From the NCBI GenBank assembly GCA_951230915.1, contig OX579638.1, positions 20,788,696 through 20,852,695 of the forward strand: a stretch of 64,000 nucleotides of DNA, read 5' to 3'. This document shows positions 25,260-37,119 of this stretch, one piece after another. The position numbers and the translations under genes are program-made. How positions within the stretch are numbered: the first letter of the stretch is position 1; the number at the start of each line of letters is the position of its first letter. The notes beneath the pieces were generated by a model. It was not told the DNA's origin. It saw only the letters and a list, made by a program, of their open reading frames with translations, and did not search any database. Source of the stretch: Antitrichia curtipendula (lineage: Eukaryota; Streptophyta; Bryopsida; Hypnales; Leucodontaceae).

Positions 25260-27130
25260 GTCCATGTAACACTTGACATGTGAGTATATGTGACATCCTG
25301 GCTAAAGTGCAAGAGTCTATATCAAGGTTTAGAAGTATCTAGATCCAATTCATGTAGAATATGGACTAGTTACATGAAAACTTACAAGTGTTGAAGAATA
25401 TGATTCAGAATGCAAAGTAGAAGAAGGGCGAGGTGGTTGGAGCTTACAGAAAGGTGCTTGTAGGGTAAAAGCATGCCAAGAGATCAACAGTGGAGTTAAT
25501 CATCCACAACAACCCCGGTACCAGAATAATTTCTCCTCCAGGTGGAAATTATTAAGGAATTGCTAAAATTAGCATCCTTATTGGAGGTTTGGTTTTGCCC
25601 TTGGCCTTTGGACACTTCCCAAAAGATTGCCCAAAAGTTTCGGGATTTTACAAAACTCCTTGATGACTCCATGGGAAGTCAACCGCCTTGAAAACTGATG
25701 GTAATTTCTTAGAAATTATCCAGAGTGCGGTAAAATCTCACTAAAAATTAGATTATAGTTTTATATATTAGATAAGTGACCTGTCAAGTTTGAAGACTTT
25801 CTAATAGTCAAAAGTACCTGAATCGGCAATGACATCAAATTTAACAAAAATTTACAACACGACGGTGGTTTGACCGGCGAGCCAGGATCTAGCGGTGTCC
25901 AAATGTCGCAAAAAAGGAATGTTTTCTTACTCTCACAAACCTTCCACGCAACCCTAGCTAGTTAGTTTTCTCGGGAAACTCAAATTCCAGTAGTTGGGAT
26001 TTTGACCTTTCTCTAGAATTATCGTTAGTGGTTTTTACGAATATTTACAGCCAGGAAGAAGGAGACGGGGGGTCTTCTAAACTAATTGGGGTCTTCTAAA
26101 CGTGATGGCGCAATCAATTTTCAATTTGGAGTTTTTTCCTAAAAGATAGACAGGGCCAGCTCTTAGTTTGACTTTTTTAGAGTAAATAGCAGTAATTCGA
26201 GGTTAATTAACAAATTATCTTGGTGAAAATTAAAGATTGGATTTAGTTAAGATGTCAAATCTTTCCTTTAAAAGACAATTTAGATTAAACTAAGAATATT
26301 TGGAATTGACCTAGGATTAAATTGCAAAATATCTAAGTTAATTAGGGTTATTTTCATAAAATCTTTGGAAAAAATCAAGGATTTGATTTAGGTAAGATTC
26401 CAAGGCTAATTAGAGCCTCCAAGGAACTTGCTTGAGGACCTTCCTTCCTATTAAACAAAGATTAAATGCGAAATATCTCGTAGTAGTTTAGAATTTAATT
26501 AGGTAGTTAGTTAAACGTTTTTTAACCGACAACTTACCGAGGAGGGCTTGGCTCGAGTATAAAAGGCCTCCCCTCGAGGTTGTCGGTACCCTTATTTTTC
26601 ATTATCAAACCCATGCTCACTTTTCATTCTTTGTTATTGCTCTGTTGTACTACCGACACGTTGTCGGAGTACTTTTAAGCCAAAAATTGGCTATTTCTTT
26701 CTATTTCTTTACAACTTGTGCTATTTTTCTTGTGTTTTGAAGGACTAGAGGGTCCCTTCAAAACATATTGCTTCCTTGGTTGAATTTGGAGGTCGAAAGC
26801 CCCAAAACTTTGATTCTTTGCTTAAGATTACTTGAATACTAATCCATTGTGGCACGTGAACAGCATTTGGTACTAAAATACTTAAAGCGGCGAGGCTTGA
26901 CTTTGCCAAAAGTGTTTTGGACTAATTTCCTACTCAAAGTTTGTTGTATAACGGAATTTGAGGTTTAATTGCTAATGTTCGGTTAAACACTTTCATGTGT
27001 ACCTCCTTTAGTGGTTAATTGATTAACTTTATCTGAAATTTTGGAAGATTTGATTCTAATGTTCGGTTAAACACTGTCATGTGTACCTCCTTTAGCCTCT
27101 AACTTCTAGAATACCGAAACGTATCCTAAA
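25260..27130 (+). mobile_element. Diverged LTR-like block C
   Basis: Same order of phrases as block A in the same orientation: AGTCAACCGCC near 25678, GCGGTAAAATCTCACTAAAA near 25729, TTGACCGGCGAGCC near 25868, TGATGGCGCAATC near 26102, and a TATA box (GTATAAAAGGCC) at about 26557 followed by CT-rich sequence and TTGAAGGACTAGAGGGTCCC near 26737. It is more diverged from A than B is. It ends in a direct duplication near 26972-27100. No flanking target duplication found. Confidence 0.6.
26970..27100. repeat. 84-bp spaced direct duplication
   Basis: GCTAATGTTCGGTTAAACAC with the following TCATGTGTACCTCCTTTAG appears near 26971 and again near 27056, almost identical. It marks the downstream part of LTR-like block C. 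Confidence 0.75.
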
Positions 27131-27529
27131 AGCTCCGTTCAACTTGGGGTTGCCCTTGCACGCCGAAGCTTTGGCTTGCCAAATTAGAATCTACGGAATA
27201 AGATTCTTTTGGAACTTATTTAAAGTCTAAATCCGTTGATTCAATTCTCTTCCGGTTGGTGTACGTGGTGGAGGCATTTTGCTTCAAATTTGGATACTTG
27301 TTGTTTTGTTTCCATTAAATTCGCTAGAGTCCGCTTTATCTTTAAATTTCACAACCAATTAAATTATCTTGTTTCTTCCTTATTTCTACACAACTCATGA
27401 AAATTAACTTCTTTTATTTCTTAGTCCTATTCTAGTGGTAGTTTCTTCCAAAATTGCTTTAAGTTCTTATAGCTAAAAATTCAGTCTTCAACTAAGGACC
27501 AGAAAGCCAGTTCATAGGAGCAGCAAGGT

Positions 27530-27780
27530 CAGGTGACGGAGCAAGGCCAGGTGACGGGCCAGAGACGAGGGAAGACCATGACGACCAGGAGTAGGAGATA
27601 AGAAGATCAGAAGACAACGGGACCAGAAGACGACGGAGATCAGACGAGGAGAGACCACGCATCCACGCTGGTCGCAGCAGCTCAGTGAGAGTCCGGGGGG
27701 AGGGGGGTTGCAGCAGCTCAGTGAGAACCCAGGGGGGTCGTCGTAGCAGCTCAGTGGGAATCCAGGGAGTCCACAAGTCC
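27530..27780. repeat. G-rich/purine-rich minisatellite
   Basis: Three units of about 40-45 bp share GCAGCTCAGTGRGARNCCRG (near 27676, 27713 and 27748), preceded by two AGCAAGGYCAGGTGACGG copies (27521 and 27539). The + strand has two runs of six G separated by a single A near 27697-27709. The strand is strikingly purine-rich compared with its AT-rich surroundings. Open frames over it are repeat artefacts. Confidence 0.7.
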
Positions 27781-28848
27781 AGAATATTTCCAAAATCATT
27801 TATTCACAACTCAAAATTTCATAAGCCAAGGCCGTTGCTCGCCACGCACACCAAAATTTTGAGTTTTTGGGAAGAAATTGAACACCAAGAATTCTCTCCA
27901 AACTCACAAATCTCTCCAACACCATAGCTTGTCAAACAACAACAAAATAAGGAGGGAAAGAAAAGAGAGATCTAAGAAGATTAGCAAGGGAAGACGAAGA
28001 ATAAGGTTAGTAACTTACTATTGAATTTTGGATTGTTTGATTATTTTATTCTTTCCGTTAGCATCTTACTATTGACGTTGGATTGTTTGGATTGCTATAT
28101 TCCTTTTACTATTCATTGATAGATTTGATTTTAATAATTTAAGCTTATTTTATTAAATTACTATTCATTCGGTTGGTTTTAGTTATTAATTAGGATTCCA
28201 AATCCAAAATTAGTTGTTTGTTTTGTTGTTCGTGGTTTGTTTTATTAGGCCTAATAAGCCAAATAGATACAAACAAAAAACAACTAATACCTTTGGAATA
28301 TTTAATGAAAAACTATTAAACAATTGACGAAATAATAATAATACTATTCATTAGAAACTTGGGAAATTGAATAAAATAATTCAATCTAAATTAAATCCCT
28401 AAAACCAAAGGATTATTCCGATTGCCAAAACTAACAAAATTTGACTTCTAGATAGGTTTAGAACTACAATTCAACAATAATTGATTCGAATTTAATCAAA
28501 TTGGCGTGACTCATGAAAGGCAATGGAGGGCCACGAAGAGACGATCATGTTTGTATATTGCGACGACAGAATTGTTGATGGTTTTTGAACCGAGGTATGA
28601 TTTTCAAAACTCATTTGACTTTTTTTTTATTCTTTAGATTAGACTTTAAAAATCAAAATTAACAATTAGAACCCCAAATAGCTAGTTAGAATTTAGAAAT
28701 CACTAAAATTAGATTAGTAACTTAGAATAGATTCTGGTTTAGATAGAAATTTACTTGCATTCAACTAACTATAGAAGTCTTAATTCTTTAACCATTAGTG
28801 CGTTTCAAATTACTTAGATTAGATCAAAACCAACATAACAAAGTGTCC

Positions 28849-28864
28849 ATTGCTTGGAAGGCCA
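28849..28864 (+). repeat. Recurrent core, copy at the end of block B
   Basis: CCATTGCTTGGAAGGC, identical to the copy at 35652. It follows a donor-like GAGGTATGA at about 28590 by roughly 260 bp and borders LTR-like block B. Confidence 0.55.
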
Positions 28865-29105
28865 AAGAACACTACGTTGATTTTATCCCCTAGAAATTAC
28901 TTTTCATGCCGCTAGAACCCGTGTGCATGTTTTACCTTTGAAGGGGGGAGATTAAAACACTCACAGAGGCTAAATTTGATATTCCAAAACAGTATTTTAG
29001 AAACTAAACTTGATGTATTAAAAAGCAAACCACGGATGGAATTTTCCTCTAAACTTCTAAGGATTTTTTGAAAGAAAATTCTAACTATTGGGGAGGTTCT
29101 AGAAA

Positions 29106-29245
29106 TCAAAGCTTTGCCATATTTTGCAAGCACACCAAATTCTAAGACAATTTCTAAGTCTAAAGGTCAAAGATTTGCCATCTTTTGCAAACACACCAAA
29201 TTCTAAGACAATTTTTTAAGTCTCAAGGTCAAAGCTTTGCCGTCT
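29106..29245. repeat. 61-bp tandem duplication, 2.3 units
   Basis: TCAAAGNTTTGCC begins at 29106, 29167 and 29229. The first two full units differ at about six positions and include GCACACCAAATTCTAAGAC or ACACACCAAATTCTAAGAC. The array is in the downstream part of LTR-like block B. Confidence 0.8.
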
Positions 29246-31050
29246 CAAATGGGATGTTAGAAACGAAGGACAAGAATTCAACAAGACGCTGGTTAGTAGA
29301 ATCACATAAAGGACAAACGACATTTAGAACAAATGTGTGTTAGTATAAAGTATTAATACAATCTAGAGATGCAAACACGTATTAGTACACAAATTACTCA
29401 AAATGAAGCACTAGAGGCCCCCCTAACCGGCATTGCCAAAGTACAGAGGGTTCTTTCTCTCTAGGGTTAGTACAAATGTTAGAAAATACAACACTTCTTC
29501 CTCAACAATCAAATTAGTGCACAAAAATTCAACCAAAACACACAAGGAGTTAGCAAAGCTTGAAGGGACCCCAAGTCCTTCAAAGAATGTTTGAAAAACA
29601 ACAACAATAAAGCTTTAAATGCTCCTAAAACACAAGAATTTGGCAACTTGGCTCGAAATGGCCAAAATCCACAGAAATGGACCCAAAGTGTACAAAGCGG
29701 TTCAAAAATGAACCTAAGAGGTTAGAGGGGTGTTTTGAGAGAAAAATGAGTGCTCTTATATATGTTTCCAAGGGCACTCTCTTTTCCTACTTGGTAATCT
29801 TATCAACTAAGATTTTCATCCTAATCCACAAATTTTAACTTTCTACTCTGGAATTAACTCTATCTTTTAGACAAAGACTTCAAATAAAAAATGGATTGTG
29901 TCGTTGGCTTTAGAAGGCCATCTTTAGTCTATAGAATCCCTTGCTCCTTTTTCTTACGCTAAAAAACACCAAAAACTAGCGTCAATTTAAACTCCCAAAG
30001 AGTTGAAAATCCAACTTCTGGAGGTGATTTTTATGTGGAAAGTAATTAATCTAGGGATTTAAGTAGGTACGAGGAAATAAAAAAAGACCTAATTTGGACT
30101 CCATTCCAACTTTGTGTGCTCCTAGTACATTAGTCAACTCCACCGTAATTTTCAAAATTGTCGATCCTACGAGAATCTAGTGCTAGTTTTGGATCTTTTA
30201 GCTATCAAAATATCTTGAAAATTGTTGGAGCGTGTTATCAGCATAAAAGAAGCTATTTTGTTTTCTAAAAAGATTTTACCACACCTTGGGTAATTTTCAT
30301 GAATTTTCCATCGTGAAATTTGGCGATTGATCATCCGAAAGAATATCTTCTAACTACCAAAAATTCGGAATTTTTTGTGGAACCTCCTATAAAATTCTAA
30401 AAAAGATTTCTAAGCCCATGTTTTTACTTTGCACATTTGATGAAGGAGAATCAAATTCCTCTATCTCCTTTATTCCTCTATTTTTCGATGAACACAGAAT
30501 CTTTCACACGGAGGAGAATCTTGGTAGATTGACTTTGTCATTGGACTCCTAGCATGATTTTTGCCTAGAATCACCGTATTTATGTTGTAAATGCCCTCTT
30601 CTGGTCCATCTTGAGTTTTCTTCACTTATAGGCTAGCAATTGGGGTTTGTACTATTTTGTCGATACATTAGAGAAACTGAAATCTTTCTCTGGGATTGAT
30701 TTAGGGTTCTCACATATATTTTCTCGGACCAATTTAGCCATGCTCTATCACATGCAAAGCAAGTTTAGCCAATTTGAGACAATTCTACTAAATGACTGCA
30801 ATATGTACAACTTTTGGGGTTTTACTCTATTTACATGTGGGATTCGGGTTATGTTTTAGGGAAAACAACTAATTATGACCAAATACTATAATGGCATGTG
30901 ACATATCTATTTTGGCTTTACATTCTTTTTAGGACTTTTTGATAATAAATCACACTCAAATACTAACAAACAAACAAACAAAAAGAATGAGTCTCAGGTG
31001 ATGAATTGGACACTCACACTTGGCTTCCTTAGGGTCAGTTCATTTGGCAT
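29200..31050 (-). mobile_element. LTR-like block B (uninterrupted counterpart of A)
   Basis: On the minus strand this region runs collinear with block A but without the 2.2-kb insertion. It includes TGTAAAGCCAAAATAG followed by ATGTCACATGCCA near 30926, ACGCTCCAACAATTTTCAAG near 30233, and a TATA box (ATATATAAGAGC) near 29763 upstream of CTCTCAAAACACC. On that strand the gag pseudogene lies immediately upstream, so B is placed where a 3' LTR would be. The 5' partner LTR was not found within the window. Confidence 0.7.
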
Positions 31051-32880
31051 CTTTGACTCCTTTAGGTTTAAGTTCTGGATGCAACTTCCAACAATTAGCC
31101 TCTTCATGGCCTTTTACACTTCAATCGGAACAAAATTCATCAATCTTGGCGGTTTTTATCTTAGAGTCTTTTTGCAATCTCGTCGGCGATGACCAACTCT
31201 ACTACAATTAAAATAAATAATATCCGCATCCCCTACATTAGCAGGAATGCTAGCTTTAGTGGATTTAATCTTCTCTAGTTGTTTTTTCTCCTTGCACAAG
31301 ATTTTTATGGCTGCTTTTTCCTCCAATAGATTGATTTCAGTTATCTCAGAGGTCTCATAAATGTACCTCAAGGTTGGTGGTATACCTAACCTCAAGGCTT
31401 CACTACAAACAAGAGTTTTTAATTCTTTATCCAAAATACTATACCAATATTGAACAATTTGTTGTTCAATCGCCCCATGGATGCGGGCATGGATGGCAAA
31501 TATCAATTGCCTCAGTCTTGGATGCGCTTCTTGCAATGATTCATCACTCCCACTTACAAGCGTACGAAGTGATTTCATTTTATCCACTCGTTGGCTATGA
31601 TAATTCCGCTACAATTGCATGAAAAATCGTGCAGTGGGATTGAAAGGTAGTGGATCTACCACTGGTATTGTGGTCGCAATGACAGTGGCCTTAGGGCCTT
31701 CCATGCTTGTGCCCCCTCTTTTTTTCTTTCTCTTGCTAACCGGCATCACAACGCTTGGACCTCCTCCCCATACATCATCATAATTTAGGACATAACAATC
31801 ACGCTATGCCAAAATCTCTGTGGAATAAGCAAGCTCAAATTCTCCGTAGTTTGGCAATGGTACATTGGTACCCTTTTAAGGCATCCAAATAATGCCCTCC
31901 ATACCATGAATAGATTGAAATTCATATTGAGTGATTTTTGAAGCTCACACCACATGGTGAACTCTCTCCAAAAATCATCAATCTCTATAGTGCCAGTGGC
32001 ATCCGAAAATCGTCAAACCCTATGGTCTGTACCTCCATATGGTGTAGCCATTTTGTCCCAAGCAAAAATGGACTAAATGTTAGTGAATCTTACCTCGTGG
32101 TTCACCACAATAATTTGGGAATCTCCCCCTGTGTCACTTGTAGTCTCTCCCATCCAATCTGCTCGATCTTCACTAGTTTTCAATGTAATTTCACTTGGAT
32201 TTCTTGTGACAGAAAAAGGCCATTGCCTTCAAAGTTGAATTGGCACAAATCCACTAATTTCCAATGATTTGGGAATGGTGTCACTAGCAAATGGTACACC
32301 ACTTCTAATATATCTCGTTCGCCGAGGTGAATCCAATTTAGATTCATGAATAATATTGCCAAGCCTCGTGCTTGCCTACAATGACGTCAAAGTAAATAGT
32401 GTGTGGCACTTTGTAATCGAAGAAATCAAGGGTTATTGCATTCCAAATACTAGATGCCCATTCTAACCACCAACCATGCTTCCATTGCCAAGTGATATAA
32501 AATAAATATCCTTAAGCCCAAAACTCTGTAAAGATCAAAGAAAAGGTTGATAATTCCACTGGCCTAGAGAATGTGTACCTAACAACCTCCCGTTGTTGGC
32601 CCTTGTTTCTCAATACCATGGCAACACAAATAATGACCAAATCAACTGCCTCCACTCTTCCTCTAAATCGGCACAAAGGGGCTTCAATCACTGGTATCAC
32701 TCTTCGCCGTTCACAAATAATCCGTGCACCACCTTGTTGAGTCCAAAATCTCACAAACTTGGCATTCAATATTTTAGTGTTTGGCAATCTCTGTAGTTGG
32801 ACTCTAATATGGTCTTGTGCTACTAGTAATAAGACAAATGGTGAAGGTACCTCCTCTATTTGATGTCGTCTAGACACTCA
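31000..32880 (-). pseudogene. Decayed LTR-retrotransposon gag region
   Basis: The minus strand translates, with stops and frame changes, into a gag-like polyprotein. The 122-residue open piece at 32512-32877 is the upstream part. A 144-residue piece (31156-31587) has a helical gag core (MDKMKSLRTLVSGSDESLQE...) and ends in a nucleic-acid-binding knuckle, NCSRVGHRRRDC. This keeps the last three C-C-H-C ligands but has Tyr at the first. About 60 nt further on, a second knuckle (GHEEANCWKLHPEL) has a TGA at one of its Cys positions. No protease, reverse transcriptase or integrase was seen before block B, so this is a defective or non-autonomous element, gypsy-type by gag layout. Confidence 0.65.
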
Positions 32881-33790
32881 ACTAGTTGATCCTACTTATA
32901 AGTCTTGGAATGGGTCAAATAGCCTCTAGATGTCGCTTTCACTCAAATTGATTTGAGTGTTTTGATTTTTGATTGCATTAATAGTCAACTGTCCAAAGTT
33001 CTCAGCAACTGCTTTACCCTTGTCCATGACAAAACCACATGGTCTGGATATCATTGCAATATCATATATAATCAAAGAAAATGGTGAAAACCACATCCAT
33101 GATCAAGTGCTAGGGCATATAAATGATGAAAATACCAATTCACATATAAGCAAGATGTTTGGCACAAATAGCCAAATCCACCACAACTAGAACTAACAAA
33201 CTATCTAGATTTAGTCAACACCCACACAACACTAGCTAATGGTGTCATGCTAGATTCAAAACTACACCTATCACATAGAGAGATCAACTTGCAAACCTAG
33301 CATGCAGTTCCAATTGGTTTCAAACTCTCCCATTCCAAAAAACTCCATCATGTATCACATGCAACCCTGGCACTCGTAACATACGCTAAAGGACTGGATT
33401 GCGGTGCTCACCCCATCTTTCTAGTGTAATAATTGGAGTTAGGTTAGCAAACAAGTTATGGCATGCCATGCCTAATTGATGCACGCCACACCGTTGTACA
33501 TCTATTAGTCTCATCTCCCAAGTTTCCCAAAACTTTGCATCATAGTGCTATACACCTTGCGGTAGCAATGAACTCGGATGAAATGTAATAAGCAAGCAAT
33601 ATGTGTTGCTTGCCTAAGCCAATCTAATTGACTACTTGGATGTTGTAGATCCTAACGTGCTTCATTAGTAAGATGCCTAAATTGCATGTATGTGACAACG
33701 GGTGTGAACCACTATATTGGTTCACTTTTTAGATTGTAGAAAATATAAACGTTATGTATTAAATTTCAAGTCCGGAAGTGTTAGTACTCT
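32881..33790. other. Putative leader of the gag element, no gene seen
   Basis: This is upstream of gag on the minus strand and would hold the 5' leader. I looked for a primer-binding site complementary to initiator Met tRNA and did not find a clear one. Confidence 0.3.
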
Positions 33791-33879
33791 GGATTAAGCC
33801 ATAATCACAATTTAGGCAGTTTTCCATGAGATAGGAATAGGAACTTTAGGAATTTAGGATGAAAATCTAGAAATGCAAT

Positions 33880-34250
33880 TAGGAGAAAATAATGGAAAAA
33901 ATCTAAGGAAAAAAATAAGAATTTAAAACTAAAAAGACTTTAAGCAAGATTTGATAAAGTAACCAAATTAGGCAAATGGAAAAAATGTTTAGAAAATGAA
34001 AACAAAATCCTACAAATGGAAAATGATATTAGAAAAAACAAAAAAAATTATCAAGTATAAAAAACATAGAAATAAAAACCAATAAATAGAAAGTACAAAA
34101 ATATAAAATGAAAATGAAAACCAAAATAATACAAGTAGGAAATGAAGCTAAAAGTAAAATGAAAACCACAAAAAATAATAAATATGAAAAAACACAAAAC
34201 AAGTTAGTGAACTTAAAACTACTACTAGAATGCTAGAATAGTGTTAGAAA
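33880..34250. repeat. A-rich low-complexity tract
   Basis: The + strand is dominated by A with short spacers such as AAATGAAAATGAAAACC and AAAGTAAAATGAAAACC. It merges at its right end into the 20-bp array. No coding frame. Confidence 0.7.
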
Positions 34251-34410
34251 CATTAAAATAGGATAAAAACAGTAAAATTGGAAAAAATACAGTAATTTAG
34301 GGGGGGTTGCACTAAATTGGCGCAGTCTACACCAAAGTAGCGCAGTTTTCACTAATTTAGCGCATTTTACAGTAAATTAGCGATTTTAACAATAAACTAG
34401 TGTAGGATGA
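34231..34410. repeat. 20-bp tandem array, about eight to nine units
   Basis: Units begin every 20 bp at 34231, 34251, 34271, 34291, 34311, 34331, 34351, 34371 and 34391. The clearest are ACTAAATTGGCGCAGTCTAC (34311), ACCAAAGTAGCGCAGTTTTC (34331), ACTAATTTAGCGCATTTTAC (34351) and AGTAAATTAGCGATTTTAAC (34371). Units to the left lose the GCGC word and become A-rich. Spacing is kept without indels. Confidence 0.85.
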
Positions 34411-34439
34411 ATGTAATTAGAGAAATTAGTTGTTAGGAT

Positions 34440-35650
34440 GTTGGATATGGGTAAAATTAGGGTTCCAAGCGCTCTCTCTCTCAATTTTTTCTCAACTTTT
34501 GTGTGTGCATGTGTTTTGGGAGCTTGGTGGAAAATGGGTGTGGAAAATGAACAAAAGTGTTAGGAGATTAGAAAAATGACTTAAGATCAATGCTAGAACC
34601 AATTTGTCGAAGTAGGTCCACTTGTTTGGTGAAAAATGAATGAAGAAAAATGAGTTTAGTTAGGTCAGATGGAAAATTGGATTGGAAGAGGGAAGAAAGA
34701 AGAGTGAGGTTGGAAGACTTGGAAGGACGACCAAATTTGGACAAGCTACCACGGACAATTGACTTCGAATTAGGAGCTGAAATTTGGAGGGGAGCTTCGC
34801 CTTCGAGTTAGTTTTTGATCAAGATCAATTTCATCCAATTTGGAGCTCAACATGGTGGTGGTGATCGATTTTGTGGAGGGAGGTCTGCTGCCGTAGGGCT
34901 TTTGTATTGCAGCTTTGGACAGCGGCTGCGGCAAATTAGTGAAGCGCAAAGAGCTGAATTTTGGAGGAAAGCAAGATGAATAGGTTAGCTTTTCAAAGGG
35001 ACCATTCTTGCGTCAATTTGAGCTCAGATGAATCCACGGCAGACATTTTTCCAATAAAAGGTATGTTGCCCTAGGAAGAAGCCCAATTTGAGGTTTTTGA
35101 TGGAACTTTGCCCAATTCTTATTGAATGCTTGCAATTTTCATTGCATTGAATCATGGAAAGAGTTTGTGAATGCATGTGTGCTAAATTGAACGTTGAAAG
35201 ATGCATGGGAGTGAATTTTAGGATTTGGGGCGCATGTGGAAGAACTGCCCTAATTGAATCAAAGTTAGGGTTTGAGGGATCAATTGATTGACATGAAAAG
35301 CACATTTTGAAGGTTAGAGAAGAAAATTTCTTAACATTGCATGGAAAATACTAAATGGAAGGGATAAATGCAATGGGATGTGTGAGAAATGGAGTGTTGG
35401 TCTATTGAGGTGTGCTAGAATTGTTGTGTAGGGGCCAATTTAGGCCATATTTGGACCCCAATTGTGAAATTTAGGTAGATTTTGGCCATGATATGTGGCC
35501 TAAGTATTTTAGTGCACAATTTGGTCATTGCATGATAAATATTGCATGTGTTGTGATGAGGATTTGTGCTGAAATTCTCTTTTAGGGTTCAAATTAGTCC
35601 AATTTGGGAGCCCTAATTGAGAATTTAGTAGTGACTTTGGCTGTAAGAGT
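34440..35650. other. Repeat-derived DNA with donor-like site
   Basis: No protein frame was recognised. A donor-like AATAAAAGGTATGTTGCC lies at about 35055-35072, some 590 bp before the recurrent core at 35652; a similar pairing occurs in blocks B and D. The + strand includes CT-rich GCTCTCTCTCTCAA near 34469. Confidence 0.35.
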
Positions 35651-35651
35651 C

Positions 35652-35667
35652 CATTGCTTGGAAGGCA
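35652..35667 (+). repeat. Recurrent core, copy in right repeat block
   Basis: CCATTGCTTGGAAGGC. Downstream the + strand has a 78-codon frame (to 35887), starting ...LLGRQYRSRVPYTPLWPTLG, that shows partial similarity to the same position in the other copies. Confidence 0.55.
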
Positions 35668-36055
35668 ATATAGGTCTAGAGTCCCATACACTCCCCTTTG
35701 GCCAACTCTAGGGGTGATTTTCCTTCACGTGGGAAAATCACTCACAATAGGTGTGGGTACTACTTTGAGCGCATGTATTAATCCAGGGTACTGCCGTACA
35801 GGTCGTGGTGGTTCTGATGGAGCACAATCATTGATTTTTACTTTTGCTTGTAATCTGGTAGTGACCATGAGCATACAAGAGGCCTAAACTACAACAAAAA
35901 TAGTCCTCAAGGCCTCCTAAAACTCTCCTGAAATCACCCAAACCTCTTCCTATTTCACCCCATTGATGCTCTAAACATATAGCATCAACATTGGAAAGAT
36001 AAATTTGAGTTTGAGACTCCTAAATGGATGTTTAAACCCTAAGTGAGGTGTTTAG

Positions 36056-37001
36056 CCCCTAAAGGTTTTTGACTATGTTTTCACAAAAAACGCTCCCAAA
36101 CTGCCATTTCTAGTACAAGTACGAAATTTTGGAAAAAAAAACATTTTTGTACACATGTGACCGTAGGATCTTGTATTAAACTAGTTTAAGAAGATGTGGA
36201 AAAAATTTCAGAAATTTCCACCGTGTAGATTGCAAGATATTAGCATTTGAAGTGACAATAACCCTTTTTTTGTCCCTGCGAAAAACCAGGCAGCTGCACT
36301 TCACATGGTCACATTTGTATGAAAAAATGTCCAAAATGGTGGTAACTCTTTGGATTCATTCTTCAAAGCAAGTTAGCTACATGCTTGCAAAATTTCAGAT
36401 CATTTGGAAATGTACAACATATAGGAAAAAAATAGTAAGTAGAAAGAAGTAGAAAATGATTCAAAACACTAAATTGTTAAGGATTTAATGATGGAATTGA
36501 AAAATGCCAATCCAAATGATTGTAATGTTGTAATAAACAATCTACACCTTGTGTTCATATTTTTTTCCAAAAATATTGAAAATTGAGTTAAATAAAGGAC
36601 TTCAAAGTTTATTTTAGAGTAGAGATTCCATAACTACCCGCAAACTACCCACAACTAAAATTCCTCATAATTTTCATCTCATAAATCAAAGTGGAATGAT
36701 TCAAAGCTTTCCTTGTGCACATAAATCTAGAGAACCAATTTCAAATTTTTATTTCTCTAGAAAATGATTTTTAAAGAAGTTTTTTTTGCTGCCCGGGCTG
36801 CCCGCCGAACAATGAAAACTACATATCATACCATAACTTTTTAACCATGTGGTCAAAAGTTATGAAAATTGTTGGGCCCTAAAGCTACTCCTCGGGCACA
36901 TCTTGTGTGAAAATTTCAAAGAAAAAAATTAAAAATTCCATTCGTGGTGAGCTGCCCCAAAATGCTATGTTGTCAAAAAACGGTGTTTGGTCCTTTAGGG
37001 G
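36056..37001. mobile_element. TIR-family element, copy 2 (intact, about 946 bp)
   Basis: Ends are GCCCCTAAAGG on the left and CCTTTAGGGG on the right, flanked by TTA on both sides (about 36053-36055 and 37002-37004). A 3-bp TTA/TAA duplication is typical of PIF/Harbinger elements. Sub-terminal and internal sequence matches copies at 15411, 45534 and 47836. There is no transposase-size frame, so it is non-autonomous. It contains the uninterrupted site of the MITE present in copy 1. Confidence 0.7.
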
Positions 37002-37080
37002 TTAAATACCCAAAACAACCCTCTAAAAAAACAAGTGAACCTCAAAGCAGTTTGCTTTTAGATTTATAAATCATTGTTAT

Positions 37081-37115
37081 TTTTGTTTGTTTGTTTGTTT
37101 TTGTTTGTTTTTACG
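37081..37115. repeat. TTTG microsatellite
   Basis: Repeated TTTG/TTTTTG units just outside the TIR element. A complementary CAAA tract (30968-30985) lies beside LTR-like block B, near the other end of the same repeat unit. Confidence 0.7.
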
Positions 37116-37119
37116 AAAA

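Noticed and set aside
27492..27799. Overlapping Leu/Pro/Ser-rich minus-strand frames
   Set aside because: Produced by the G-rich minisatellite; low complexity and no gene signals.
33100..33790. Search for a tRNA-Met primer-binding site upstream of gag
   Set aside because: No TGGTATCAGAGC-like sequence was found on the minus strand.
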